From Lentilitoribacter sp039986595 (GTDB lineage: Bacteria; Pseudomonadota; Alphaproteobacteria; Rhizobiales; Rhizobiaceae): a DNA stretch of 64,000 nucleotides. The stretch lies in NCBI GenBank assembly GCA_039986595.1, contig JBDWQJ010000005.1, positions 124,001-188,000 of the forward strand. The letters are read 5' to 3'. Below the pieces are notes generated by a model. That model did not search any database and was not told the DNA's origin. It saw nothing but the letters and a program-made list of their open reading frames with translations. The number at the start of each line of letters is the position of its first letter. Position 1 is the stretch's first letter. Shown piece by piece: positions 25,706-34,148 of this stretch. Made by a program: the position numbers and the translations under genes.

Positions 25706-26497
25706 GTGAAACAAAGCGATAGCGAAATAAGCAATGCGCCTGCTTGGCTTTATTATGGAGATGTCATGCATGCGCGCATGGCACCCAAAAAGCATAGATT
25801 TCAATATAAGGTTTTCTCGCTGCTCATTGATGTAGATCAGCTTGCAGCGGCAAAAAAAATGTCGCCTGTGTTTTCCATCGATAAATTCAACTTACTATCC
25901 TTTCATCAAAGCGATCATTTACCCAAGGACCGTGACATCTCCATTGCAGAACATGTCGCAGACTGCCTTTTAAAGGAAGATATCACATGGCAACCAAGTC
26001 GGATTTTGCTCGGTTGCTACCCACGTATATTGGGCAAAGTATTCAATCCACTGTCTGTGTTTTATGTCTATGGTCCAGATCAACGGATTGGTGCAGTGAT
26101 CTATGAGGTTCGCAATACCTTTGGTGAAAAGCATATTTACACGCGCAAGATAGATGCAGAAAATCTGACCTCAGCACACATTAAGCAAGAGGCTGACAAG
26201 ATGTTTTATGTCTCGCCGTTTATGGATATGGATATGCGATATTTCTTCACAATGTCAGAGCCAAAAGAAACAATGTCTTGGCGCATTTTAGAAAAACAAA
26301 ATGACCAACCTATCCTTGCGGCAACCTATTTTGGTCGCAAAAACACTCTGAAAACGAGCAACCTGCTAAAATTTTTCTTGCAAATTCCATTTTTAACATG
26401 GAAAATCCTTGCAGGAATACATTTTGAGGCGCTTCGGCTTTGGCTAAAGGGACTACAAGTTGTTCCCCGGACCAATCCGAAAAAGAACTCGGCATGA
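25706..26497 (+). CDS. DUF1365 domain protein
   Basis: 263 residues beginning with GTG at 25706 behind a GAGGTAAG ribosome-binding site, 4 bases after the previous stop. WLYYGDVMHARMAPKKHRFQYKV, LLGCYPRILGKVFNPLSVFYVY and VRNTFGEKHIYT are DUF1365 hallmarks. No biochemical activity is established for the family. It is consistently found between a COG2907 oxidoreductase and a CFA-type methyltransferase, so a shared role in modifying membrane fatty acids is likely. Confidence 0.88.
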   Translation: MKQSDSEISNAPAWLYYGDVMHARMAPKKHRFQYKVFSLLIDVDQLAAAKKMSPVFSIDKFNLLSFHQSDHLPKDRDISIAEHVADCLLKEDITWQPSRILLGCYPRILGKVFNPLSVFYVYGPDQRIGAVIYEVRNTFGEKHIYTRKIDAENLTSAHIKQEADKMFYVSPFMDMDMRYFFTMSEPKETMSWRILEKQNDQPILAATYFGRKNTLKTSNLLKFFLQIPFLTWKILAGIHFEALRLWLKGLQVVPRTNPKKNSA

Positions 26498-26567
26498 TTT
26501 TGTGTGCCATGACGAAACTTCGTCACTGGAACATGAATTCGAGTTTGAATATGGAGGAAATAAGGTC

Positions 26568-27824
26568 ATGGAAACAATGACTTCACATCGGTCTGGAACG
26601 AATACCCCCCACATATTATCAACAGCCAATATGGCAAATATTGTCAAGGGATTGCCTGCGCGCGCTCAGTTTGCAATCCGATCTTTGAGCAAGTTGGAAG
26701 TCGGCACTTTAACATTACACATGCCTGACAAACGGGTTGTGACAATAAAGGGTAAAACTCCCGGTCCTGATGCAACAATCATTTTGCACAACTGGAACAT
26801 ACTGCACAAAGCCCTTACGAGTTCCACTATTGGCGTAGCTGAAGCTTATATGGATGGCGATTGGGAAAGCCCTGATGTCACAACATTTCTTGAACTCCTC
26901 GTTTATAATCAAACCATCGGTGACACGATTACAAAGCGTGCGCGTGGATTGATAAAAACTGTTGAACGCTTCCGCCACTGGTTACGATCAAATACACGCG
27001 CACAGGCAAAAAAGAACATCTCTGCGCATTATGACTTAGGTAATGATTTTTATTCGCAATGGCTTGACGAAACGATGACATATTCATCTGCTCTTTACGA
27101 GACCGGCGTTGAAGATTTAGCAAGCGCGCAAACAGCAAAATATCGCGCACTTGCTGAAGCTGCCGGCGTTCAGAAAGGTGACCGCATACTAGAAATAGGT
27201 TGCGGTTGGGGTGGTTTTGCAGAATTTGCTGTCACCGAGCTTGATTGTCATGTGACAGGATTATCTTTAAGCCGCGAGCAACTTAATTTTGCCGAAGAAC
27301 GTATGGCAAAACTTGGTCTATCAGACAAAGTAGATTTTAAATACCAAGATTATCGTGACGAACACGACACTTACGACCGGATTATTTCGATTGAAATGTT
27401 TGAAGCCGTCGGTGAAAAATATTGGCCTGTCTATTTCAATAAAATTCGTCAGTGCCTAAAACCGCACGGTCGTGCAGGACTACAAGTCATCACGATTGAT
27501 CCAGACAACTACGAGCATTATCGCGAAAACCCTGATTTCATCCAACGCTACATCTTCCCTGGCGGCATGTTGCCAAGTGATGATGCGTTGGAAAGTTTAG
27601 GTGCCGTAGCAGGGCTTAAAACCTTTGATAACCGCGAATTTGGTATCGATTATGCTCGCACTTTAGCTGAATGGCGTGAAGAGTTTTGGCTAAAGTGGGA
27701 AACTATTAAGCCACTTGGCTTCGATGATCGCTTTAAAAAGCTTTGGGAGTTTTATCTGTTTTACTGTGAAGCAGGTTTCCGCTCAGGCAACATTAATGTC
27801 AGACAGATCGTCTACGGTGTTTAG
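26568..27824 (+). CDS. Cyclopropane-fatty-acyl-phospholipid synthase family methyltransferase
   Basis: SAM-dependent enzyme acting on unsaturated phospholipid acyl chains. With the start at 26568 (after GGAGG) it has 418 residues. It has the N-terminal lipid-binding region (VAEAYMDGDWESPDV), ISAHYDLGNDFYSQWLDETMTYSSA, and the SAM motif RILEIGCGWGGFAEF (207-220). The frame is open 108 bases further upstream, but that part overlaps a TGACGAA/TTCGTCA inverted repeat and lacks family similarity. Fourth gene of the photolyase unit. Product could be a cyclopropane or a methyl-branched/furan acyl chain. Confidence 0.9.
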   Translation: METMTSHRSGTNTPHILSTANMANIVKGLPARAQFAIRSLSKLEVGTLTLHMPDKRVVTIKGKTPGPDATIILHNWNILHKALTSSTIGVAEAYMDGDWESPDVTTFLELLVYNQTIGDTITKRARGLIKTVERFRHWLRSNTRAQAKKNISAHYDLGNDFYSQWLDETMTYSSALYETGVEDLASAQTAKYRALAEAAGVQKGDRILEIGCGWGGFAEFAVTELDCHVTGLSLSREQLNFAEERMAKLGLSDKVDFKYQDYRDEHDTYDRIISIEMFEAVGEKYWPVYFNKIRQCLKPHGRAGLQVITIDPDNYEHYRENPDFIQRYIFPGGMLPSDDALESLGAVAGLKTFDNREFGIDYARTLAEWREEFWLKWETIKPLGFDDRFKKLWEFYLFYCEAGFRSGNINVRQIVYGV

Positions 27825-27825
27825 C

Positions 27826-27860
27826 AAAAAATGGCAGAGCATTATTTAGATGTTCTGCCA
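27826..27860 (-). terminator. Intrinsic terminator at the 3' end of the SDR gene
   Basis: On the minus strand TGGCAGA and TCTGCCA form a 7-bp stem around a 14-base loop followed by TTTTTTG. The first arm is inside the last codons of the SDR gene. The hairpin fills the 17-base gap between the convergent CFA-type and SDR genes. Confidence 0.65.
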
Positions 27861-28618
27861 ACCAATGCGAAATACAGCCAATAAGGCAGTAGATTTATAA
27901 ATTTCAGAAAATATGTGAACCGCTTAGGGAAAGTGAGTTCGAACTTATCTTGCTGCAATCCATCGCTGATGCGCTTTGCAGCTTCTTTCGCCGGTATTAT
28001 CGCAGGCATTTTAAATTCATTTTGATCTGTTGCTGCGGTCTTCACAAACCCCGGATTTATCACTTGAATGCGAATATTAAGCTTATCAAGATCAAATTTA
28101 AGGCTTTCAGCCATATTGATAACCGCAGCTTTCGTCGCCCCATAGGCAGCGCTGGTTGGCAATCCACCGTAACCTGTCACTGATGATACAAGTGCGATTT
28201 GACCTTTACCTTGAACTTTCATCTGCTCAATTGCAGGTAAAAGGCCATTGACCACCCCTGTTAGATTAACATCAAAGGTCTTTTGGAAATCTGAGATATC
28301 AAGCTTGTCAATGTGAACAGGGATATAAATGCCAGCATTGAGGACCGCAAGTGCAAGGTTTTGATATTCATCTTTAATGAAAGTGACAATAGCATTCATC
28401 TCGGCGTAGCTGGTCACATCACCTGATTTAGCAACAATAGCTCCGGCGCAATCAGCGCTTTCATCAACGAGTTGCTGAAGCTTTTCCTCAGATCGTGCGG
28501 TCGCAATTACGGTATATCCATAGCGGCAGAGCTGCAATGCAACAGCATACCCAATTCCCGAACTTGCACCTGTTACCCAAGCGACACCATCCGCAGGCGT
28601 TGCGTTATAAAGAGACAT
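27842..28618 (-). CDS. Short-chain dehydrogenase/reductase
   Basis: 258 residues with the NAD(P)-binding TGASSGIG (16-23), LNAGIY near 93-98, the catalytic Ser in VSSVTGYG and Tyr159-x3-Lys163 in AAYGATKAA. The C-terminus is basic/hydrophobic (YFLKFINLLPYWLYFALVG), suggesting membrane association. It lies 28 bases downstream of the ChrR-like gene and is probably co-transcribed from the ECF-type promoter at 29374-29403. SDR genes recur in singlet-oxygen regulons, often beside DUF1365/CFA genes. Substrate unknown. Confidence 0.9.
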   Translation of the reverse strand: MSLYNATPADGVAWVTGASSGIGYAVALQLCRYGYTVIATARSEEKLQQLVDESADCAGAIVAKSGDVTSYAEMNAIVTFIKDEYQNLALAVLNAGIYIPVHIDKLDISDFQKTFDVNLTGVVNGLLPAIEQMKVQGKGQIALVSSVTGYGGLPTSAAYGATKAAVINMAESLKFDLDKLNIRIQVINPGFVKTAATDQNEFKMPAIIPAKEAAKRISDGLQQDKFELTFPKRFTYFLKFINLLPYWLYFALVGRTSK

Positions 28619-28646
28619 ATCATCTCCGATCAGTTTGAATTTGTAG

Positions 28647-29303
28647 TTAGCCGATCAAGTCACCAACAAGCTGACGCCAAGAACCAGTGAGCGTTACACC
28701 TTCATCAAGAACGGCAAAGCCGATACAAGGGCGATCATTCTCTGCTGTAGGACGGTGGTCAACACTTGCATCTGCGATAGAGATATCACCAGGACCGAAA
28801 CGGCCACGCTCATCGTTAAACGCACCTTCAAGAACGATCGACAGCTCACAGCCTTTGTGTGTGTGCGCAGGCATCGTGCGGCCAGGGCGAATCCAGAACA
28901 TGTTCACATGACATCCATCGATTTCGCCGATGTCATATTCTTTAAAGCCTGGGAGTTTTGTACGCCAAGGAATATCCTCGACATCCATACCGATCAACCG
29001 ACGCAAAGCCAATGGCAGTCTTTTGTCTTGGTCGTTATCGTCATTAAGATCTTCAATACCTGTAACTGTATCCACTGAAGACGCAAAAATCGCAGAAAGC
29101 GCGTCACTTTTATTATCGATCTCAGCCGGAGCAACCTGCTCGAGAGACAGCCCAGCGATCGATTCTAAGTCTCCGACAAAACGGCGGTTATCTGGTTTAA
29201 TTTCCAGATGAGCTTCTACCAAGACACTCGCGGGTGCTGACAATCCGCCTGAAGCGTATTGCGCCATAAGTGTGTCAACTGCATCAATCTGACTTAAAGT
29301 CAT
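28647..29303 (-). CDS. ChrR-like cupin protein, anti-sigma domain degenerate
   Basis: 218 residues matching the ChrR architecture. The N-terminal segment LMAQYASGGLSAPASVLVEAHLEIKP parallels the zinc anti-sigma domain, and the C-terminal cupin spans about 115-200. In ChrR the N-domain zinc is held by two His and a CxxC. Here only His32 remains; Lys36 and Asn39 sit where the two Cys are expected, and the early His is absent. The cupin ligands appear intact: His147, His149, Glu153, His183. No ECF sigma gene is adjacent, although ChrR is normally encoded right after rpoE. It may be a cupin sensor that no longer binds sigma, or binds without zinc. Confidence 0.8.
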   Translation of the reverse strand: MTLSQIDAVDTLMAQYASGGLSAPASVLVEAHLEIKPDNRRFVGDLESIAGLSLEQVAPAEIDNKSDALSAIFASSVDTVTGIEDLNDDNDQDKRLPLALRRLIGMDVEDIPWRTKLPGFKEYDIGEIDGCHVNMFWIRPGRTMPAHTHKGCELSIVLEGAFNDERGRFGPGDISIADASVDHRPTAENDRPCIGFAVLDEGVTLTGSWRQLVGDLIG

Positions 29304-29373
29304 GTCTAATCTTCTTTTGTTTACTTGATCTCGTAGTGAGACTCGCGCCGCTTGAGTCTTCCCTATTTGTACA

Positions 29374-29403
29374 CTTGTACGATACCAGATTCAATTCGGA
29401 TCA
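29374..29403 (-). promoter_or_regulatory. Candidate ECF (RpoE/ChrR-type) promoter of the ChrR-like gene
   Basis: On the minus strand TGATCC (29403-29398), a 16-base spacer and CGTACAAG (29381-29374). The -35 equals the RpoE/ECF11 consensus and the geometry is the same as upstream of phrB. The -10 is part of the palindrome GTACAAGTGTAC. The leader before the ATG contains an AGACTC/GAGTCT hairpin (29339-29359). The start codon is 71 bases from the end of the -10. Confidence 0.6.
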
Positions 29404-29569
29404 TTTGACTAACTAAAAACTGATTATTTCTTCTTTTTCAATAAATATTTCAGCATCCTAGCAATAATATTCACAAAATCGGCCAAAACTTCAATTTTCA
29501 TTCCTTGTAATTTGTAATAATTGGATGCAAATACTTAAGCATAGTTAATTGATAAGGCTTTGGAATCTC

Positions 29570-30610
29570 ATGTCAGTCTCAGAAAATGTTTTAGAACAAA
29601 TTGGAAATACACCGCTGGTCAAGCTAAAGCGAGCTTCGCAAGAGACTGGTTGTACAATTCTGGGCAAGGCTGAGTTCTTAAACCCCGGCCAATCGGTTAA
29701 AGATCGCGCAGCATTATCAATGATCCGAAGCGCTGAGAAAAGCGGTAAGTTACAGCCAGGCGGAACAATCGTTGAAGGTACTGCAGGCAACACCGGTATT
29801 GGTATTGCAATGATTTCTCGCGTTTTAGGTTATCGTTCAATCATCGTGATCCCGGAAACGCAGACAAAAGAGAAAAAAGACACTTTACGTTTGATGGGTG
29901 CAGAGCTGATAGAGGTCCCTGCTCTACCTTATAAAAATCCAAACAATTACATTCACGTCTCTCGCAGATTGGCAGAACAAATTGCTAAAACCAGCCCAAA
30001 TGGTGCGATCTGGGCAAACCAATTTGACAATGTAGCCAACAGACAAGCGCATATCGATACAACAGGCCCTGAGATCTATCGCGATCTCGATGGCAAAGTA
30101 GATGGATTCATCTGCGCATGTGGATCTGGTGGTACGCTCGTGGGCACTTCCATGGCGTTGCGTGAACGGAGTAGCACATTTAAATCCGGCATTGTAGATC
30201 CTGATGGTGCAGCGCTTTATAATTTCTATGCAAATGGTGAATTAAAATCATCAGGCGGTTCAATTTCCGAAGGTATTGGCCAGGGTCGCATCACTGCAAA
30301 TCTAGAAGGGTATACCCCTGATATGGCGTTTAATGTGTCTGACAAAGAAGGTTTGCCGATCATCTATAACATGCTGAAAGAAGAAGGTCTTTGCATGGGA
30401 CTTTCAACAGGCATTAATGTGGCTGGCGCCATTCGCATGGCAAAAGAAATGGGGCCAGGCCATACCATTGTGACTATCCTGTGTGACTACGGTAACAGAT
30501 ATCAATCTAAACTGTATAATCCTGAATTCTTGCGCTCAAAAGATTTACCAGTACCTGATTGGATGGAAGGTTCACCAAATTTCGACATTCCATTTGTTCC
30601 TGAAACATAA
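29570..30610 (+). CDS. cysK: Cysteine synthase A (O-acetylserine sulfhydrylase)
   Basis: PLP enzyme making cysteine from O-acetylserine and sulfide. PLP-binding Lys44 is in NPGQSVKDRAAL, the substrate loop is EGTAGNTGIGIA (70-81) and the phosphate-binding glycines are in CGSGGTLVGT. At 346 residues it belongs to the longer alphaproteobacterial type with the C-terminal RSKDLPVPDW extension. The start MSVSENVLEQIGNTPLVKL is conserved; upstream in-frame codons are ignored. It heads a plus-strand series with alaX, sseA and a GNAT gene. Confidence 0.95.
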   Translation: MSVSENVLEQIGNTPLVKLKRASQETGCTILGKAEFLNPGQSVKDRAALSMIRSAEKSGKLQPGGTIVEGTAGNTGIGIAMISRVLGYRSIIVIPETQTKEKKDTLRLMGAELIEVPALPYKNPNNYIHVSRRLAEQIAKTSPNGAIWANQFDNVANRQAHIDTTGPEIYRDLDGKVDGFICACGSGGTLVGTSMALRERSSTFKSGIVDPDGAALYNFYANGELKSSGGSISEGIGQGRITANLEGYTPDMAFNVSDKEGLPIIYNMLKEEGLCMGLSTGINVAGAIRMAKEMGPGHTIVTILCDYGNRYQSKLYNPEFLRSKDLPVPDWMEGSPNFDIPFVPET

Positions 30611-30627
30611 AACCTGAGGTCCATCGC

Positions 30628-31362
30628 TTGATCACCAAAGCCCTTTTTAAAGACGATGCTTATTTAACAACCTGCGAGGCTGAAGTCATTGCTATCAATG
30701 AACGTGAGGGGGTGATCCTCAATCAAACATGTTTTTACGCAACCTCAGGCGGGCAGCCCGGTGATACAGGTTTTATCGAGCGCCCGGACGGTTCCAAGAT
30801 AGACGTGACCGCAACGGTCAATGGCGAAACCAAAAACGATTTCGTGCATATCCTCGCCGAAGGTAGCCCCACTTTAGAGATCGGCGAAAAGGTCGTCCTT
30901 CATATTGATTGGGAACGCCGATATAAGCTCATGCGCATGCACACCGCGTGTCATTTACTCTCTGTTGTGTGCGAGTATCCAATAACGGGTGCTGCTGTGG
31001 CCGAAAATGAAAGCCGCATCGACTTTGATATGCGCGAGCCACCTGATAAAGCAGACATCACAGCAAAGATGATGGAACTGGTTACACAAAACCATCCAAT
31101 CTTTACCAAAATGATCTCTGAAGACGAGCTGGATGCCAATCCTAATTTGGTCAAATCAAAAAACGTCAAACCACCTCGTGGCGTCGGCGATATCAGATTG
31201 GTCTGCATTGGCGATGATAGTTCGGTTGATAGCCAGCCATGCGGCGGCACCCATGTGAGCGAAACCCAAGAAGTTGGCGCAGTTCACATCGGTAAGATCG
31301 AAAAAAAGGGTAAAGAAAACAGACGTTTCAGAATTCGCTTCGGCGAAATGCCTAAACAATAA
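30628..31362 (+). CDS. Alanyl-tRNA editing protein (AlaX-like)
   Basis: Free-standing relative of the AlaRS editing domain that hydrolyses mischarged Ser/Gly-tRNA-Ala. The zinc-binding HTACHLL (His105, His109) and CGGTHV (Cys205, His209) are intact; GGQPGDTG (41-48) is the conserved N-terminal motif. The only reasonable start is TTG at 30628, behind CTGAGGT and 18 bases after cysK. 244 residues, typical of AlaX-M. Confidence 0.9.
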   Translation: MITKALFKDDAYLTTCEAEVIAINEREGVILNQTCFYATSGGQPGDTGFIERPDGSKIDVTATVNGETKNDFVHILAEGSPTLEIGEKVVLHIDWERRYKLMRMHTACHLLSVVCEYPITGAAVAENESRIDFDMREPPDKADITAKMMELVTQNHPIFTKMISEDELDANPNLVKSKNVKPPRGVGDIRLVCIGDDSSVDSQPCGGTHVSETQEVGAVHIGKIEKKGKENRRFRIRFGEMPKQ

Positions 31363-31385
31363 ACCAAACAATTTAGGATCAAATT

Positions 31386-32243
31386 ATGAACGACGACGCA
31401 GCGCTTAGCCCTTTTGTCAAATCACCTGAATGGCTGAAAGATCATCTTGATGACGCAAGTTTGCGCATTGTTGATGCATCGTGGTTTTTGCCCGCGCAAA
31501 ATCGTAATGCGACAGAAGAATATGCGCAAAGCCATATTCCCGGTGCTGTATTTTTTGATCAAGACAGTATTATTGACGAGCAATCACCACTCCCTCATGC
31601 CCTGCCCGAGCCGCATTATTTTGCGCAGCGCGTCGGTGAACTTGGAATATCAACTGATCATATCATTGTCGTCTATGATGCACTTGGCATGTTTACCGCG
31701 CCGCGCGTTTGGTGGATGTTTAAAACCATGGGCGCTGAAAACGTATTTGTATTGGACGGCGGGTTTGATAATTGGAAAGCTGGTGGCCTGCCAACATCAT
31801 CGGAAAAGACGACCCATCCTGCAGCTGAATTCATCCCATATTTTGATAAGGATGCAGTTGCCAACATTGATGATGTTTTAGCTGCAACGAGCGATGATGG
31901 CATCCAATTACTGGACGCCCGCGGTGAAGGCCGCTTCACAGGAGAAGACGCAGAGCCGCGCGCCGGCATGCGTTCGGGACATATGCCAAGCGCTAAAAAC
32001 ACGCCTGTATTTAGCTTTTCCAAAAATGGAAAACTCAAAACGCTCAATGAGTTAAAAGACATATTTGAATCAAAATCTGTAGATCTTGATAAAAAGACTA
32101 TTACGACTTGCGGTTCAGGGGTAACAGCAGCGGTGATCACCCTTGCACTTAATTCTATCGGGAAAACCGATGTTCAACTTTATGATGGTTCGTGGTCAGA
32201 ATGGGGTGCACGCGAAGACACACCCGTTAAAACCGGAGCGTAA
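31386..32243 (+). CDS. sseA: 3-mercaptopyruvate sulfurtransferase
   Basis: Two rhodanese domains over 285 residues. The catalytic loop of the second is CGSGVTA (Cys242-Ala248), the MST version rather than the thiosulfate-specific CRxGx[RT] loop. VVYDALGMFTAPRVWWMFK and VFVLDGGFDNWKAGG mark the first domain. It transfers sulfur from 3-mercaptopyruvate to acceptors such as thioredoxin or cyanide. 24 bases after alaX, near cysK, so the group concerns cysteine/sulfur metabolism. Confidence 0.93.
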   Translation: MNDDAALSPFVKSPEWLKDHLDDASLRIVDASWFLPAQNRNATEEYAQSHIPGAVFFDQDSIIDEQSPLPHALPEPHYFAQRVGELGISTDHIIVVYDALGMFTAPRVWWMFKTMGAENVFVLDGGFDNWKAGGLPTSSEKTTHPAAEFIPYFDKDAVANIDDVLAATSDDGIQLLDARGEGRFTGEDAEPRAGMRSGHMPSAKNTPVFSFSKNGKLKTLNELKDIFESKSVDLDKKTITTCGSGVTAAVITLALNSIGKTDVQLYDGSWSEWGAREDTPVKTGA

Positions 32244-32249
32244 AAATTA

Positions 32250-32804
32250 ATGTCAAAATCTCCAGAACCGCTATCAACTGTCGTCACATTGCTTGAAATG
32301 AACAAGCCGCATGTTAAGTCCTTTACGCGACCAATGAATATCAATGCAGCACTGATGGGGACACAAAACATCCCGCTGCATTTCTACCGATATCTGCAAT
32401 ATCGTGTTGGCTCGAAATGGCACTGGGTTTCGCGCCATCGCCTTTCAAATGATCAACTATCAGCTATCATTCACGCAGAAACCACTGAAATAGATGTTCT
32501 TTATCTTGACGGTGTGCCATCGGGTTTTTTTGAGATTGACCGGTCCAATGCCAAACGCGTGGATTTAGCCTATTTTGGCATGATGGAACACGCAATTGGC
32601 CGCGGATTAGGTAAATGGTTCTTAGCGCAAGCTATTGATGCAGCTTGGTCCAGTGAACCCGAAGCTATAACCGTCAACACATGCACGCTTGATCATCCAT
32701 CAGCGCTTGGTCTTTACCAAAAACTTGGTTTCCAACCTATTGGCCGTACAGAAACTGAAATCATGCCACTTTCTGAGAACGAAATTCTTGCCACCCTAAA
32801 ATAA
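32250..32804 (+). CDS. GNAT family N-acetyltransferase
   Basis: 184 residues; the acetyl-CoA-binding motif A is GRGLGKWFLAQAIDAAW, followed by the motif B-like YQKLGFQPIGRTE. SGFFEIDRSNAKRVDLAYFGMME is the preceding beta strand pair. The closest type known to me is a generic GNAT found after sseA in rhizobia; substrate unknown. It begins 6 bases after sseA. Confidence 0.85.
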   Translation: MSKSPEPLSTVVTLLEMNKPHVKSFTRPMNINAALMGTQNIPLHFYRYLQYRVGSKWHWVSRHRLSNDQLSAIIHAETTEIDVLYLDGVPSGFFEIDRSNAKRVDLAYFGMMEHAIGRGLGKWFLAQAIDAAWSSEPEAITVNTCTLDHPSALGLYQKLGFQPIGRTETEIMPLSENEILATLK

Positions 32805-32814
32805 ATAGTTCGCA

Positions 32815-32851
32815 TAAAAAAACACCGCCCAAATAACTTCGGACGATGTTT
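32815..32851 (-). terminator. Intrinsic terminator after ald
   Basis: On the minus strand AAACATCGTCCGAA pairs (with several G-U pairs) with TTTGGGCGGTGTTT around a GTTA loop, followed by five to six T. It lies about 28 bases after the ald stop codon and just beyond the convergent GNAT gene. Confidence 0.75.
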
Positions 32852-32878
32852 CCAAGGCGCAATACCTTTTAGGAGGAG

Positions 32879-34000
32879 CTATGCTACGTTGCGTACAGCA
32901 TCTTCTGCAGTTAGCAAATCGTAGCCAAGAGCTTCAGCAACAGGCTGGTTCGTGATCTTGCCACGGTGAACGTTCAAACCATTACGTAGGTTTTGATCTT
33001 CTGCGATTGCTTTAAGACCTTTGTCAGCCAATTGTAGACCGTGATAAAGCGTAGCGTTGTTCAATGCATGTGCGGATGTGATCGGCACAGCACCTGGCAT
33101 ATTCGCCACACAATAGTGAACGATGCCATCAACTTCATATGTAGGCTCTGAGTGTGTTGTTGCTTTTGATGTTTCAAAACAACCGCCTTGGTCGATTGCA
33201 ACATCAACGATGACAGCGCTTTTCTTCATACCAGATAGCATTTCGCGTGTCACAAGCTTTGGAGCTGCAGCACCAGGGATCAACACAGCACCCACAACAA
33301 GATCAGCAGTGAATGTTTCTTCCTCTAGTGAATCAATTGTTGAATAACGTGTATGAACTGAACCATTAAAGATATCATCAAGCTCACGAAGACGCGGCAA
33401 TGAACGATCAAGGATCGTCACATCTGCACCAAGGCCAACAGCCATTTTTGCAGCGTTAAGACCAACAACACCACCGCCGATGATTGTGACTTTCGCAGGA
33501 AGAACACCAGGTACGCCACCCAGAAGGATACCGCGACCACCATTTGCTTTTTGCAATGCAGTTGCACCAGCTTGAAGAGCCAAACGACCAGCAACTTCAG
33601 ACATTGGTGCTAGAAGTGGCAAACCACCGCGATTGTCTGTGACTGTTTCATAAGCAACAGCTGTACAACCAGATTCAACAAGACCTTTTGTTTGCTCTGG
33701 ATCTGGAGCCAAGTGAAGGTAAGTATATAAAAGTTGCTCGTCGCGAAGCTGCGCGTATTCAGATGGCTGAGGTTCTTTAACTTTCACAACCATGTCGCTT
33801 TGCGCAAAAATGTCAGCTGCTTCACCAACGATTTTAGCGCCTGCTGCTTGGTAAGCGGCATCATCTGCACCAATGCCAAGACCGGCACCTGTCTCAATGA
33901 TCACATCGTGACCATGCGCCACATATTCGCGAACTGATGATGGCGTAAGGCCAACACGGTATTCATGATTTTTAATCTCTTTAGGGCAACCTACACGCAT
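32879..34000 (-). CDS. ald: Alanine dehydrogenase
   Basis: NAD-dependent interconversion of alanine and pyruvate plus ammonia. MRVGCPKEIKNHEYRVGLTPSSV is the conserved N-terminus; VTIIGGGVVGLNAAKMAVGLGADVTILD is the NAD-binding fold; KVKEPQ carries a pyruvate-site lysine. Start 34000 follows GAGGAG; the frame is open 45 bases further but lacks a ribosome site. 373 residues. Divergent from an Lrp/AsnC regulator that probably controls it. Confidence 0.96.
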   Translation of the reverse strand: MRVGCPKEIKNHEYRVGLTPSSVREYVAHGHDVIIETGAGLGIGADDAAYQAAGAKIVGEAADIFAQSDMVVKVKEPQPSEYAQLRDEQLLYTYLHLAPDPEQTKGLVESGCTAVAYETVTDNRGGLPLLAPMSEVAGRLALQAGATALQKANGGRGILLGGVPGVLPAKVTIIGGGVVGLNAAKMAVGLGADVTILDRSLPRLRELDDIFNGSVHTRYSTIDSLEEETFTADLVVGAVLIPGAAAPKLVTREMLSGMKKSAVIVDVAIDQGGCFETSKATTHSEPTYEVDGIVHYCVANMPGAVPITSAHALNNATLYHGLQLADKGLKAIAEDQNLRNGLNVHRGKITNQPVAEALGYDLLTAEDAVRNVA

Positions 34001-34024
34001 CGCCGTTCTCCTCAAATTAGATTT

Positions 34025-34148
34025 TTCGAAATTATTCGCAACCATTAAACATCATTTGAAATGGAGAATCCTTGCTTATACAATTGTAATTATCACGAAT
34101 TTCGAATAATTATCGATTATAGACACCGAAAACACGGAATTATTCGAA
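34025..34148. promoter_or_regulatory. Candidate Lrp-type operator repeats between ald and its regulator
   Basis: Three AT-rich elements: CGAAATTATTCG (palindromic, 34027-34038), TTCGAATAATT (34101-34111) and its exact reverse complement AATTATTCGAA (34138-34148). The last overlaps the ATG of the regulator gene, so binding could repress that gene directly. Spacing of roughly 70 and 37 bases fits binding of an octameric Lrp-like protein to several sites, but this is inference. Confidence 0.5.

Noticed and set aside
26460..26567. N-terminal extension of the CFA-type methyltransferase
   Set aside because: It overlaps the DUF1365 gene end and an inverted repeat, and GGAGG precedes the ATG at 26568.
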